From the NCBI GenBank assembly GCA_905160935.1, contig CAJHZI010000308.1, forward strand, positions 75,001 through 139,000: a stretch of 64,000 bases of DNA. The letters run 5' to 3'. Positions 14,293 through 26,843 of this stretch are shown in pieces. The notes under the pieces were generated by a model. It was not told the origin of the DNA, made no database searches, and was given only the letters and a program-made list of their open reading frames with translations. Position 1 is the first letter of the stretch. Each line of letters begins with the position of its first letter. A program made the position numbers and the translations under genes. Origin of the DNA: Enchytraeus crypticus. Its lineage: Eukaryota > Annelida > Clitellata > Enchytraeida > Enchytraeidae.

Positions 14293-14295
<3 letters not shown>

Positions 14296-14328
14296 TATAT
14301 ACTCTAATAGTATTACTCTAAGATTTTA

Positions 14329-15835
<1,507 letters not shown>

Positions 15836-15853
15836 CTTAGGTGTAGTTGCCAT
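15836..15853 (-). CDS. GAPDH: GAPDH, coding exon 1 (start codon, six codons)
   Basis: ATGGCAACTACACCTAAG followed by a GTATAC donor encodes M-A-T-T-P-K, which joins exon 2 in phase 0 directly before the [11 protein letters not shown] motif. This gives a total of 339 residues, close to the usual 333-335. It is the only ATG I found nearby that joins in frame with a donor and gives a normal GAPDH N-terminus. The whole gene is antisense within the first visible intron of the immunoglobulin gene. Confidence 0.85.
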
Positions 15854-16045
15854 AATAACTTATCGACTTCCGCAGCAGATGTTCTTCAGTTAGGGGTAGA
15901 AGAATTAATCTCAAAAGAGATGATTATGCCGTAGCGATTGTTTCAACTGATATTTACATAAATGATTTACAATAAAAGCAACACAGAATACATAACAATT
16001 CCTCTAATTAAATTCAGTTAAAGAATCCAACAATTTACTAAAAGC

Positions 16046-16146
16046 TGTTAAAGCTAAGGTTAACGTCAGTTTCCTCACTCGAAAGCAATGCCAGTGACAG
16101 GAGAGCCCAGGATTTGAACCCCGCACATTCTGATCCGCGGTCAAAG
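16046..16146 (-). mobile_element. tRNA-derived SINE, family 1, head truncated
   Basis: Has the tail AAGGTTAACGTCAGTTTCCTC and GGATTTGAACCCC, then breaks off after GATCCGCGGTCAAA. Confidence 0.75.
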
Positions 16147-16644
16147 CGAGTTACGAAAAGGGCGACGACAATTAGCTGAATGCTGCATGGGGCTAATGTG
16201 GCACACTAATATTCATCCGTTGATGATTCGAGATGCTACTTACGAAAATGAATAGAGGGATGCATATTTACATGTATATTGAGAGACAGTTGAAATTTTT
16301 GTATTCGCCAGATAGAGGAACTAGTAGAGAACTTGAAGAAAACATGAATTGAAAAATGTAAGGAATTCTATCTTTTACATTTGTTGTATCAAAAGTGGTA
16401 TGGCCGATTTTTTAAATCTAGCATTCATCTAGCTTCAATTCTTTTTAGTTGTAGACGATTAATCAAATTAGTGTATTTGGGTAAAATTCAGTACGCTAAA
16501 ATACAATCATTGTACTCTGTCGCCTCTGTATATTACAATCGTTGTAATGCTTTAAAGCACTCCAATATAACGATGATTTAATTTCCGATCCTTTATCGGA
16601 CTATTTCGTCAGTTGCATCCAACTTCTATTAATGTGACGGGATT

Positions 16645-16748
16645 TTGCGCAACCGGTTTAGCTGGGAGGCAATAAAAGAAGTTAAGCAACGTCGGGCTCA
16701 GTTAATAGTTCAACTAGTGATCACCTTCTCATACCAGGTATTGACAGC
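16645..16748 (+). pseudogene. 5S rRNA-like sequence (pseudogene or 5S-derived SINE head)
   Basis: GTTAAGCAACGTCGGGCTCA at 16681 matches the internal promoter region of animal 5S rRNA, followed at 5S-like spacing by GTTAATAGTT and AGTGATCACC, and by ATACCAGGTATTG near the end. The 5' third is poorly conserved and the C-box region is altered, so it is not an active 5S gene. A LINE 3' fragment lies about 170 bp downstream. Confidence 0.6.
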
Positions 16749-16916
16749 TTTCAAAGAAAATATTTTCATGTTGCTGGAAGGTTATTTTAAAATCCCTGCC
16801 GACTGAAATCTATGCGTTATCAAAAGGCAACGATGAGGAATAACCAAGGACAGGAAAGAGCAAAATAAGAAAATAACGAAAACTAAGAACACATAAACTA
16901 GGCATTGAACTCTAAA

Positions 16917-16980
16917 GTCCCTGACATTGCCTTATGGCGAGGAACCGGACGTTAAATCTTATTGATTGATTGATTAAGCC
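16917..16980 (+). mobile_element. Short LINE 3' end fragment
   Basis: Contains CCCTGACATTGCCTTATGGC, then GAGGAACCGGACGTTAAAT and a TTGATTGATTGATT tail, as in 13690-13915 and 19780-19990. Confidence 0.7.
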
Positions 16981-17039
16981 ATTTGTGTAACCATACGAAC
17001 AAAAAATTATCCACTTCATTGCAGCAAGAATTAGCTTTT

Positions 17040-17652
17040 AGAACAGCAACAAAAGCGGCAGCATGAACAGAAATAAGAACAGCAGCACGAACAACAGCAA
17101 GAACTGCAGCAAACACAGCAACAAGAAAGCAGCAAGAACAACAGCAAAAACAGCAATAAGAACATCAACAAGAACAACAGCGAGAACGGCAGCAAGAACA
17201 ACAGCAAGTGCAGCAGCAATAACGGCAGCAAGAACAACAGCAAGAACAGCAGCAAGAACAACAGCAAGAACAACAACAAGAACAACAGTAAGAACAACAG
17301 CAAGAACAGCAGTAAGAACAGCATCAAGAACAACAACAAGAACGGCAGCAAGAACAGCAGCAAGAACAAAAGCAAGAACAACAGCAAAAACAATACTAAG
17401 AACAACAGCAAGAATAATACTAAGAACAACAGCAAGAACAACAACAAGAACAGAAGCAAGAACAGAAGCAAAAACAACAGCAAGAACAACAGTAAGAACA
17501 GCAGCAAGAACAAAAGCAAGAACAACAGCAAGAACAGCAAGAACAGCAAGAACAATAGCAAGAACAACAGCAAGAACAAAAGCAAGAACAACAGCAAGAA
17601 TTACAGTAAGAACAGCAGCAAGAACAACAGCAAGAACAACAGCAAGTGCAGC
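17040..17652. repeat. 12-bp minisatellite, CAGCAAGAACAA-like units
   Basis: About 50 diverged copies of a 12-bp unit. The plus strand is almost free of T over 600 bp. Long frames are open in several phases on both strands because the unit length is a multiple of three; none has a domain. Confidence 0.95.
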
Positions 17653-18982
17653 AGACACAAATGGTACATTTCCATTGCTCAAGTATTAATCGCAGCAATG
17701 GCTCTAAATGTGCCTGTTACGTTAGTCTTCATGCATGCGTGCAATGCAGTATCAGCAATAAGAAGTCAGTTAATAATTTTCATTATTTTCAATCTACTTT
17801 CAGAATATAATTTTTTAATAACGATATATTGGTCTAAAATAGCGAACATAATTATTTAAACTAAGATATATAATAAAATTAACAACCGTAGCAACAATTA
17901 AACGTATTCCACCTACTCAGTTTTCAAATCATATGCCCACTTAGTACAACCGCAGAGAGAGAAGTTTAATTTTATTTCGGCTATATTTAAAATATTTACA
18001 AAATCATTAACAATAACTTTCATCGTGCGGATTATACAGTTTATTAATTTATTTAACATGTTCAGCATCGTGGAAAAAAGCAAGTACTGAGTATGTTATC
18101 GAGCTTACCACCAACCATCCAAAATACGGACAAAGGAATCGATACAAATGTGTAATGCTATCTTGCTTTATATAATTAATGGCTAAGAAACTATTGAAAA
18201 GAGAAACATATAGCTTAGAACAGATAAATAAGTTTATCATCCCTAAACTCGAGTATGCCTTAAATAACGACTATTTTCGGTGTAATTGAGATTGAGAAAG
18301 ACTTATTTAACCTATTCATCATGTTTTATCGAATCTGACATCAAATTAATTTAATTAAACAAGCCTGCGTATACTGAAGGGTTAAGGTTCGCCGTTACGA
18401 AATTGTCTTTTATTAATAGTACAAAATTGTCCTGTAATAACAGGACAATTTTGAAGCAAATTACTGAAGCAAATTGAAGCAAAATTAACGTATGCTGGTA
18501 TTTTTCCCGCGATGTGTAGCGTCTATTCGTCTCTAGTTAACTTAGGATGACTGGGAGATCGCAGACTGCATCATGCTGGTATACGATCTTTCAAGTTACA
18601 TGTATTGGTAGGGTAGGTGCACGAACGCGACTTATAAAGCAAGTTATCTCTCACTTAAATCTTATTAAATAAATAGAATTACATATTTAGGCCTACATCA
18701 GTGGATCAAATGATGCTGGATAGATTCTCGTAACGGTCTTTGTGACTAAAAATTAAACTATTTTTATGAGGTATTAAAAGAGAAATTCTGCAATATACGC
18801 TTGTTTCAGTGCATTGATCTTATTTAGTTTGTTTACTGGTTGCTAAGCAGTTATTACTGTTTTATTCACTAATGACGTAACGTACTTAACGTGAAAGATT
18901 TTATATTTAGTTGAAGTCTGGTTATGTTATTCTTAGTAGCATCTTTGAGAATTTATTTTATTTCAATTCTTTGTACTACACA
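17653..18982. other. Intron without a gene
   Basis: AT-rich sequence. A small perfect hairpin lies near 18421-18454 (arms AAAATTGTCCTG). No exon or repeat family recognised. Confidence 0.5.
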
Positions 18983-19120
18983 GACCGGAGCCAGTGACGA
19001 TGTCGGTAAGATATTCGATCGCGGAAGGGTATGTAGTGAGTTCAAATCCAGTGCTCTCTCGTCACTGATATCGCTTTCGAGAGATGAAACTGCCGTCAAT
19101 GTTGACTTTACAGCTTTACA
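18983..19120 (+). mobile_element. tRNA-derived SINE, family 1
   Basis: GGAGCCAGTGACGATGTCGG head, GTTCAAATCC block and a diverged GAGATGAAACTGCCGTCAA tail, ending at TTTACAGCTTTACA. Confidence 0.75.
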
Positions 19121-19394
19121 AGCAACAACAATAGCAGAAGCAATAAAATACTACTGTCATCAATAACAACATCGAACTCTATAGAACCAAACCTAGGCCG
19201 ACGAGCTAAAGAGGTGTAAAATCCAGAAAACCAATTCACAGATTGGAATTTAACAAAAAGGAGGATTACGTGCTGATAGCAACTCATGAGCGCTGAATGA
19301 AAAAGAGAGATGGAAAAGGCAGGTCTCCAATTGCCTATGGAACTACCTATAGAAAGGCAAAGACTGATGTGATTCAAAAGAAGACTTTCGAAGC

Positions 19395-19760
19395 AGGGGC
19401 GGATCCAGGATTTTTTAAGGGGGGCTCGAAATTTTTTTTAAACAGTGTACACATTTTTGCTTACGCCCCGCCTTCTTCGGGACGTGAAGCAACAAGAAAA
19501 AAAACTGTGTGGGGGGTTCAAAATTCGGAAGATGGCCCCTCGATCCCAGCCAAGGCGGTTTGCACCACTGTTCCGGGAGAGAGTTCACATTTTTTATTTA
19601 GGCCTACACCCTTTTTCCTCTTTTACAGTGGCTAAAGTGAAAATTGAGAGCTAGTGAAACGGTCAACATTTTCGGCCCTCCTTCCGTTATATGGGCCCCT
19701 AGTGGGACCCATATTTTAAAAATTCCAGGTAGTCAGACTGTTCGAGTTCGAGTTTCCATG
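19395..19760 (+). repeat. Dispersed repeat with GGGGCGGATCCAGGATTTTT end
   Basis: Starts with a GGGGCGGATCCAGG block that recurs in reverse at about 20696-20717. It looks like one end of a DNA element, but no transposase is visible. Confidence 0.45.
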
Positions 19761-19779
19761 GCATTCTAAAAACCCATCT

Positions 19780-19990
19780 CTTTGCGCCATAGGTCAAAAT
19801 TTTGACCCGCTAGCCTTGGATCTTTGACTGGTACTATTTTGATCCTTGTGGTCTCTGTGTACTCAGTCGTCATCGCGTGGTGTTTTGGCGCCTGTTTGTG
19901 TAGAGTCTGCAAAAGACGTCCCTGACATTGCCTTATGGCGAGGAATAGGACGTTAAATTCTTATTGATTGATTATTGATTGAAGCGCTGG
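19780..19990 (+). mobile_element. LINE 3' end, left arm of an inverted pair
   Basis: CATCTCTTTGCGCCATAGGT through CCTGACATTGCCTTATGGCG, GAGGAATAGGACGTTAAAT, a TTGATTGATT tail and GGAAGCGTCGTATTTTTAG. The same sequence recurs inverted at 23833-24075, about 4 kb away. Confidence 0.75.
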
Positions 19991-20009
19991 AAGCGTCGTA
20001 TTTTTAGAC

Positions 20010-20530
20010 GAATATCGTAATCGGAGCTTCTTGAAAAACACCCGACGAAACAGTTTTGTGGCACAATTGTGCAATTTATTAATTGCCATTATATTTCTGT
20101 AGATTTTGCACAGTAAATGCTGATGCTAAATACTAATGATAATGATTATGGTGATAATGCATTCTCCAGGAAGTGAAAGGATCATACAAAAACAATAACA
20201 ATAGGTGTATCATAACAATCAAAGTGCTTAAAAAACTAAATAAACCAATTCATTAAATTTCTTAAGATCGCATTTTCACAAGTGAGTCTACCGATCTTAG
20301 CAAATAAATTATATTTACATTGCTCACATAGTTCAATTATACTCCGTATACCAAAAATAACCAATGCTTTCAGAGTATGTATCTTTTTGTTTCTCACAAT
20401 GCCTTTTATTAGATGTTCTTCTCTCTTTCCGAAAGGCCCTTTCGCCTGTGCAATTCTATATTTTATTTTTCTGTTTCACACTTCCCATCGTCCGTGATAG
20501 TGTGGTCCAAACACTTGAAGTTTCTTACTT
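20010..20530. repeat. Direct repeat, copy A (LINE-derived)
   Basis: About 520 bp nearly identical to 22398-22920, starting at AATATCGTAATCG and GAGCTTCTTGAAAAACACCC. It ends where a C-rich tract begins. Confidence 0.85.
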
Positions 20531-20544
20531 CTTCTAATCCTCTT

Positions 20545-20720
20545 GTACCCCCCCCTCTTGTACCCCCCCCCCCCCTAACCACCCTAACGCCCTTAAAATA
20601 TATTTAAACGTAGAAATTGCATAGAAACTATGAAAATAAAGTTTAAATTTTGTTATCGTCGGGTCTAAGGGGGGGGGGGGGCCCGGGCCCCATGGGCCCC
20701 CCCTGGATCCGCCCCTATTT
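20545..20720. repeat. C/G-tract-rich element end
   Basis: Long C runs at about 20549-20575 and G runs at 20670-20682 lead into GGGCCCATGGGG-like sequence and TGGATCCGCCCC, the reverse of the 19395 repeat end. It interrupts the LINE copy A. Confidence 0.55.
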
Positions 20721-21946
20721 CGAAGTAATGCATGTAAGTAGTGCTCTAAGTAATGCAGACGTACACAATTTTTTCCCAAAAGGGTGGCAAAGTCAATGAT
20801 ATATCACTGCAATATTCATCATCATCATCAGCTCATTGCGTTCTGAACTGAACATGGAGCAGTAATTCAAAAAGTTAATTTCTCAAATTATATTATTGGT
20901 GTTATAGCAAAGACAGTAAAAGCAAGTAGGCAATCATTGGAATTGCAGAACATTGAGGTCGCCGAGAGGGTTAGATAACCGTTATTTCATGCTAATGTTA
21001 ATAGTAAATCTTAATGTTAGTGTTAGTATTAAAGGTTAGTGTTAATGGTTAGTGTTAAATCTTCTTATTTTTATGGTAACCTCTACCTCTTCCAAATAAC
21101 TCGACTGATATTGAAGAATTTTCTGGAAGTTTCTTAGAAGAATATATTGTCGCGCAGGGAGTTACTCCAAGCTGTTAGTCTATTTTACTCCATTGGTTCG
21201 ATAGCTGCATGAATTCTGACTTCGATTCCGACGAAATACACGTGGACTGTGACTCAGACTCCATACTCTGTAAGACTCCACACACTGACTCGATTTAGGA
21301 CTAGACAGTATATTTTTCAAAAAAGGTATTGATTAATTAGGTATGAAATGACTCTTTTAGCTAAATATTTAAGGTTGCTAAATGCTTATTTACATTTAGG
21401 TACCAAACAATTCGTTAATTAATTACAAATAATTAATTAGAAGTAAAAGTATCAGTCAAACGCTTCCTTTTTTGTTTATAATTAGTGAAAGATTGTGTAG
21501 AACTAAACAGTTTGTAAGTTCGAGCCTATTGCTTCCAGCGTGAGTCTCCATTATGAGCGAGGGAAGAGCGAGCATATGGTTTCAATGTAAGGTCGGTAAA
21601 GACTTCTTGTCACCCATGGGACTATAAATGTTCATCGCATGGCATACAATCCACCCATTCCTTATTGATTTTTATCTTACTAGTCCATCTACTCAGTACC
21701 CTTATAGAATTGTCTCTAGAATACAGAAGAGAAATCCCTATTTGTGGTTTCTAAGTGTGAAATAGTACATATCATGAGCATAATTACATAAAGATCCCAC
21801 AAATTTAATTTCTTAAAGTGAGCTTATTACACAAATATTTTGCATTGAAAATCAATAGAAGAATATCTTGACGATAACATAAGATTTGCAAGAATAAGTG
21901 TAGAAATTAGTTAAAGCGATGAAAATCTTAAGTCGAAAGAGTCTAT

Positions 21947-21985
<39 letters not shown>

Positions 21986-22397
21986 AAATTTGAACCAAAA
22001 GATGCAGGGATGTAACGATTCGAATTCAGAAGATGAGAAAAAACGACCGAGTGAGAGTGAGCTGTAAAGAGTAGGATAGAAGAGAAGCGCAGAGCAGAGT
22101 CACTGGTGTTATTGTTTGCCGCAGCCCGCAGGGTAGCGTAGATAATCATTTTTACTGTCGCTCTAAACTCATGACATTGTACAGTATACATGTACGCAGG
22201 ACTTTTGGCGTTATGTTAATGTAATTGCAATCTCTTTCTTCCTATTCCACCTTCCTCTCTTTTAGTTTTACCTATCTGTCTTATAAAAATATAAGATGAT
22301 TGTCTTATATTTTTGCTTGTACTTTACCTATCTTGCTGTCTCTTGTATGTCTGTTTCACTATCAACTTTGCTTTCTCTATCTAGTAAATAATTAAAA
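20721..22397. other. Intron without a gene
   Basis: AT-rich sequence with a GTTAGTGTTA-type degenerate tandem repeat near 20990-21060 and a GA microsatellite at 21951-21982. Confidence 0.5.
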
Positions 22398-22920
22398 ATA
22401 TCGTAATCGAAGCTTCTTGAAAAACACCCGACGAAACAGTTTTGTGGCACAGTTGTGCAATTTATTAATTGCCATTATATTTCTGTAGATTTTGCACAGT
22501 AAATGCTGATGCTAAATACTAATGATAATGATTATGGTGATAATGCATTCTCCAGGAAGTGAAAGGATCATACAAAAACAATAACAATAGGTGTATCATA
22601 ACAATCAAAGTGCTTAAAAAACTAAATAAACCAATTCATTAAATTTCTTAAGATCGCATTTTCACAAGTGAGTCTACCGATCTTAGCAAATAAATTATAT
22701 TTACATTGCTCACATAGTTCAATTATACTCCGTATACCAAAAATAACCAATGCTTTCAGAATATGTATCTTTTTGTTTCTCACAATGCCTTTTATTGGAT
22801 GTTCATTTCTCTTTCCGAAAGGCTCTTTCGCCTGTGCAATGCTATATTTTATTTTTCTGTTTCACACTTCCCATCGTCCGTGATGGTGTGGGCCAAACAC
22901 TTGAAGTTTCTTACTTCTTT
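22398..22920. repeat. Direct repeat, copy B (LINE-derived)
   Basis: Nearly identical to 20010-20530. On the minus strand it continues upstream (to about 23720) into reverse transcriptase sequence, so this is the parent-like copy. Confidence 0.85.
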
Positions 22921-23720
22921 TAATCGCTATTCGAAGCTTCAATGTAATATTTACAGACCTGTGATTCCTAGTGAATCTCATAACCTTTGTCTGTCTTCTT
23001 TATATTAATCTTCATGCCATATCTCAATTCTGTGACATTCTAACCATCCATAGCCTTTTGCAATCCTGCTTTACTATACTAGCATGCAAAACTTGATCAT
23101 CTGCAAACATCAAATCTTTCAGCAATTTAGCTCCAATTCCTTCCTCGATATCTTCCATCGCCTCAACCATTACCGCCTCGGAATAGAGATTAAACAGTAG
23201 TGGTGAAATACTACACCCCAGTCTTACCCCCCCCCCCCCCCGTCCTATTTCACCCTCCTCAGAGAACTCTTGCTGGAATTTGACTTATGCTTTCTGATCA
23301 ATGTACTAATTAAAAATAAATCTTCGATCTCTTCAGCCCACTCCAATTCTTCTCAAGAAGTTAACATCATAGTCCAGTCTATTATATCCAAAGCCTTTTC
23401 AAAATCTACGAAACGTATGAAGACATCATTTTCTTGTTCTAATAGCTAAGTTCACATAAAAGTCGTAACTCCTATTGCTTCTTTAGTATTACATCCTTTT
23501 CGAAAGCCAAACAGTGAGTTACTCATTATTGCATCTGACTTTGACTGAATATCACTATTTAACATTTTTAGAAAGATTTTAGAAGCATTTGCTGTTAAGC
23601 GTATTGTTCTGTAGTCTGAACATTCAACAATATTAGGTTTTTCTAGTGCTTGAATTTGCAATACATTAGAGGAAATTGTGGAATATTAAGTTGCATGCCA
23701 CTGCATAAAGCCTACTACTA
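22640..23720 (-). pseudogene. Non-LTR reverse transcriptase remnant
   Basis: The minus strand reads ECSDYRTIRLTANASKIFLK and SLFGFRKGCNTKEAIGV, then, after frameshifts, FVDFEKAFD and a FADD-type catalytic block near 23100. The order DYR, FGFRKG, FEKAFD, FADD is that of an RTE/L2-type reverse transcriptase. Several stops and a C tract at 23227-23242 break it. Confidence 0.8.
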
Positions 23721-23832
23721 ATATTTGATTTGCAAGTGTGGAACAGGTTAGTACTTTAAAATTTATTTACCATATTTACTGACTAATTGAAAATTAGACT
23801 ACAATTAAAATCTTTCAATAGAATTTTAGCTT

Positions 23833-24420
23833 TCTAAAAATACGACGCTTCCAACGCTTCAATCAATAATCAATCAATAAGAATTTAACGTCCTATTCCT
23901 CGCCATAAGGCAATGTCAGGGACGTCTTTTGCAGACTCTACACAAACAGGCGCCAAAACAGCACGCGATGACGACTGAGTACACAGAGACCACAAGGATC
24001 AAAATAGTGCCAGTCAAAGATCCAAGGCTAGCGGGTCAAAGTTTTGACCTATGGCGCAAAGAGATGGGATTTTAGAATGCCATGGAAAGTACCAATACAA
24101 TTACAAGGTCGAAGATCACTTGGCAGAGAGTTCCATATTGTCGGAGCAGAAAGCATGAAGAAGAGCCTGCCCATGACAGATTTAATGTTTGATACAGTGA
24201 GAAGGTTATTAGTAGAGGAGTGAATACTACGAGAGGGTTGATAGATTGATGAAAGGTCAGACAGATGGTTTACTATAATTTAAACCTTTGAATGTTAAGG
24301 AAGCCATCTTGAATTTCATTCGTTCGGAGACTGGAAGCCAGTGCAGTTTACTAAGAAGAGAAGAAGTGTGGGATTTGAAAATTTTTACATTACAGACTAT
24401 TCGAGAAAGAGAATGAGTTG
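23833..24420 (-). pseudogene. L2/CR1-like LINE 3' end
   Basis: The minus strand carries the reverse transcriptase C-terminal motif KLHWLPVSERMKFKMAS near 24320-24360, then a 3' UTR with TGCGCCATAGG, ACATTGCCTTATGGCGAGGA and a TTGATTGATT tail. It is the inverted partner of 19780-19990. Confidence 0.75.
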
Positions 24421-24769
24421 AACGTGTGCGTGTTGGAGACGAATTAGAGAGATTTTCGGGAGATCGTTCAGCAGGGAGTTACAGTATTCAAGTTTAGAAT
24501 GGACAAGCGCATTAGCTAATACTGTGAATTGACATCAAGGGACTTGAATTTGACATAATTGACGGATATGGAAAAAAGTAGACCGACAGACTGCTGAAGT
24601 ATGTGTTTTAAAGTTTAGTTTTGAATCAAAAATTGCGCCAAGGTTACGTGCAGAATCTGTGGGTATTAAGGGGATATTTACAAATGTTATTGTTGAGTTC
24701 GTTGTTTTTTACGTTGATGTGGGTTGCCCACAGAAGACGTAAGAAGAAGTATTAAGAAGTTTATTACTG

Positions 24770-25440
24770 GTTAAATTGATAGAAAATAATATATATTGTT
24801 ATAACATTCTCTTAAATCTTCTTGGAATTACTTATGTGTTTACCAGATCATCCTTATTTACTATTTTTATTTTGAAATTTCATATTTGTTTTCAAATGAT
24901 GGCATCAAATTAACCCACACAATTCCAACAAATTATAGACGTTCCTAATACATAATTTTTAATCTTAAAATATATGCTGAGATTGATGAAGCATCTGTTT
25001 GCTGAATATGCTGAAGTAGGGTATTTCTGATACAATAATGAAGCTAAAATATTTACTTTTTAAACTTTTTTGTTCATTTGGGATAATTTAAGTAGTACGC
25101 CTATACATATTTTTGTATAGGCCACCTCTTTTCTTCTTTCAATATCTAACTTTTAACAGGTAAAAATGTGGCAGTTTAACTTGACTTAATGTTTTTCTGC
25201 AGCTCTCTTTATCATGCTAATACATGTTAAAGAATTGCAGTATTAACCAAACCAAACTATTTCGAACCCGAACCGAACTCTTGTTAGATGGAAACCGAGA
25301 CGAACCCGAACCGTACCCGAAACCTGGTTTGAAGTAAGCCGAACCGAACCGAACTCCAAAATTGTCAAATGCTAACCGAACCCGAACCGAACCGAACTTT
25401 CATTATCAGGGAACCGAACTGAACCGAACTGTGGAAATTC
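24770..25440. repeat. Dispersed element with CCGAAC tandem array, copy 1
   Basis: The body resembles 60280-60835 in order and sequence (GTGTTTACCA, GATGAAGCA, GTGAAAAATGTGGCA-like blocks). It ends in diverged CCGAACCCGAA units at 25260-25435. Confidence 0.65.
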
Positions 25441-25574
25441 ACAAAATTCTCAGCTCTAATAGAAACCTTTGATTAAAGGCCATATATCATGTCGTATCGT
25501 GTATCCAACTGCTGCATTTTCTGTATGCAGTTGATAAAACTTCATGCAGAATACCAACATAACCACTAGCTGAA

Positions 25575-25672
25575 GGTAAGATGTGTGACTTAAAATCTGA
25601 GCTCGCCCGTCATTGATATCGCTTTCGAGAGATGAAATTGATGTTGGCATCGGCTTTATGGCTTTTACAATC
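25575..25672 (+). mobile_element. tRNA-derived SINE, family 1, degraded
   Basis: GAAGGTAAGATGTG head, GCTCGCCCGTCATTGATATC and ATGAAATTGATGTTGGC tail. Confidence 0.55.
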
Positions 25673-25923
25673 TTCACGAATATGAAATTTATTCTCTACA
25701 TGCATGTTTTCAGATAATGAAAGTAATGTTTAATAGTTTAGTTCGATATCTAATATTGTAGAGTTTTGAAGTGTAGCAATCGCTAATTTACTATAATACA
25801 AACTGGAATATGAAACAGAGCTGCTGTAATTTTACTAAATGGACATGACTTTGCATGCACCCGGAAGTATGTGTCTCAGTCAGTCGGTTTACCCCTGTCT
25901 ATTTTTAATCCTTTTCTTTCTAG

Positions 25924-26211
25924 ACCCGCCAGTGCTAGAAGCATTACCCGCTAAGCTCTATCTCGCTAGAGGGTTACATGGAAGACTAGAGTGCCCATGG
26001 ACTAGTCAGGGATTCCCAGTTACTATGATAACCTGGTCACGTGATGATCGTGTGATTGACGTTACTATGACAACCCGCATGCGCATTAATGGAGATGGAA
26101 CTCTGGTGATACGAGCTGTGATGAAGGAAGATGAGGGAGAGTACAGGTGCACTCCAGTGTCCGGTAGCGGCGTAGGGTCAACATCCAGCCCAATACAGGT
26201 CATCGTTAGAG
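25924..26211 (+). CDS. IGSF9: IGSF9/Turtle-like gene, immunoglobulin exon (Ig4)
   Basis: Exon of 288 bp with acceptor CTTTCTAG and donor GTAAGT, phase 1 to phase 1. It encodes one complete immunoglobulin domain: DPPVLEALPAKLYL, RGLHGRLECPW with the first cysteine, TMITWSRDD with the tryptophan, and EDEGEYRCTPVSGSGVG with the second cysteine. The pattern of a short first-cysteine strand (RLECPW), then V/ITW, then YRCTP resembles the fourth immunoglobulin domain of IGSF9/Turtle. The preceding exon supplies the first base of the aspartate codon. An upstream ATG in the same open frame (25839) is intronic. Confidence 0.85.
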
Positions 26212-26226
26212 GTAAGTCTTCTTCAC

Positions 26227-26797
26227 TCACCCACACACTCACTTTCGCTCACTCACCCTCACTCAGTCACTCAGTCACTCAGTCACTCAGTCACTCACCC
26301 TCACTCAGTCACTCAGTCACTCACCCTCACTCAGTCACTCAGTCACTCAGTCACTCAGTCACTCAGTCACTCAGTCACTCACTCACTCAGTCACCCACTC
26401 ACTCAGTCACTCACTCACTCAGTCACCCACTCACTCAGTCACTCACTCACTCAGTCACTCACTCACTCAGTCACTCACTCACTCAGTCACTCACTCACTC
26501 AGTCACTCACTCACTCAGTCACTCACTCACTCAGTCACTCACTCACTCAGTCACTCACTCACACTCACTCACTCAGTCACTCACTCACTCAGTCACTCAC
26601 TCACTCAGTCACTCACTCACTCAGTCACTCACTCACTCAGTCACTCACTCACTCAGTCACTCACTCACTCAGTCACTCACTCACTCAGTCACTCACTCTC
26701 AGTCACTCACTCACTCAGTCACTCACTCACTCAGTCACTCACTCACTCAGTCACTCACTCACTCAGTCACTCACTCACTCACTCACTCACTCACTCG
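26227..26797 (+). repeat. TCACTCAG/TCAC minisatellite next to a splice donor
   Basis: About 570 bp of TCAC and TCAG tetramers arranged as a 12-mer (TCACTCACTCAG), starting about 15 bp after the exon donor. The long serine/histidine/threonine open frame over it is intronic read-through. Confidence 0.95.
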
Positions 26798-26843
26798 CTC
26801 ACTCATCACGCTAGCTAGCACTCTATTGCCTATCATTAGGTAG

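Noticed and set aside
17031..17698. Long open frames on both strands (up to 214 residues)
   Set aside because: They are translations of a 12-bp minisatellite and have no domain.
26212..26843. Serine/histidine/threonine-rich C-terminal extension of the Ig4 exon
   Set aside because: A good GTAAGT donor ends the exon at 26211; the extension is intronic repeat.
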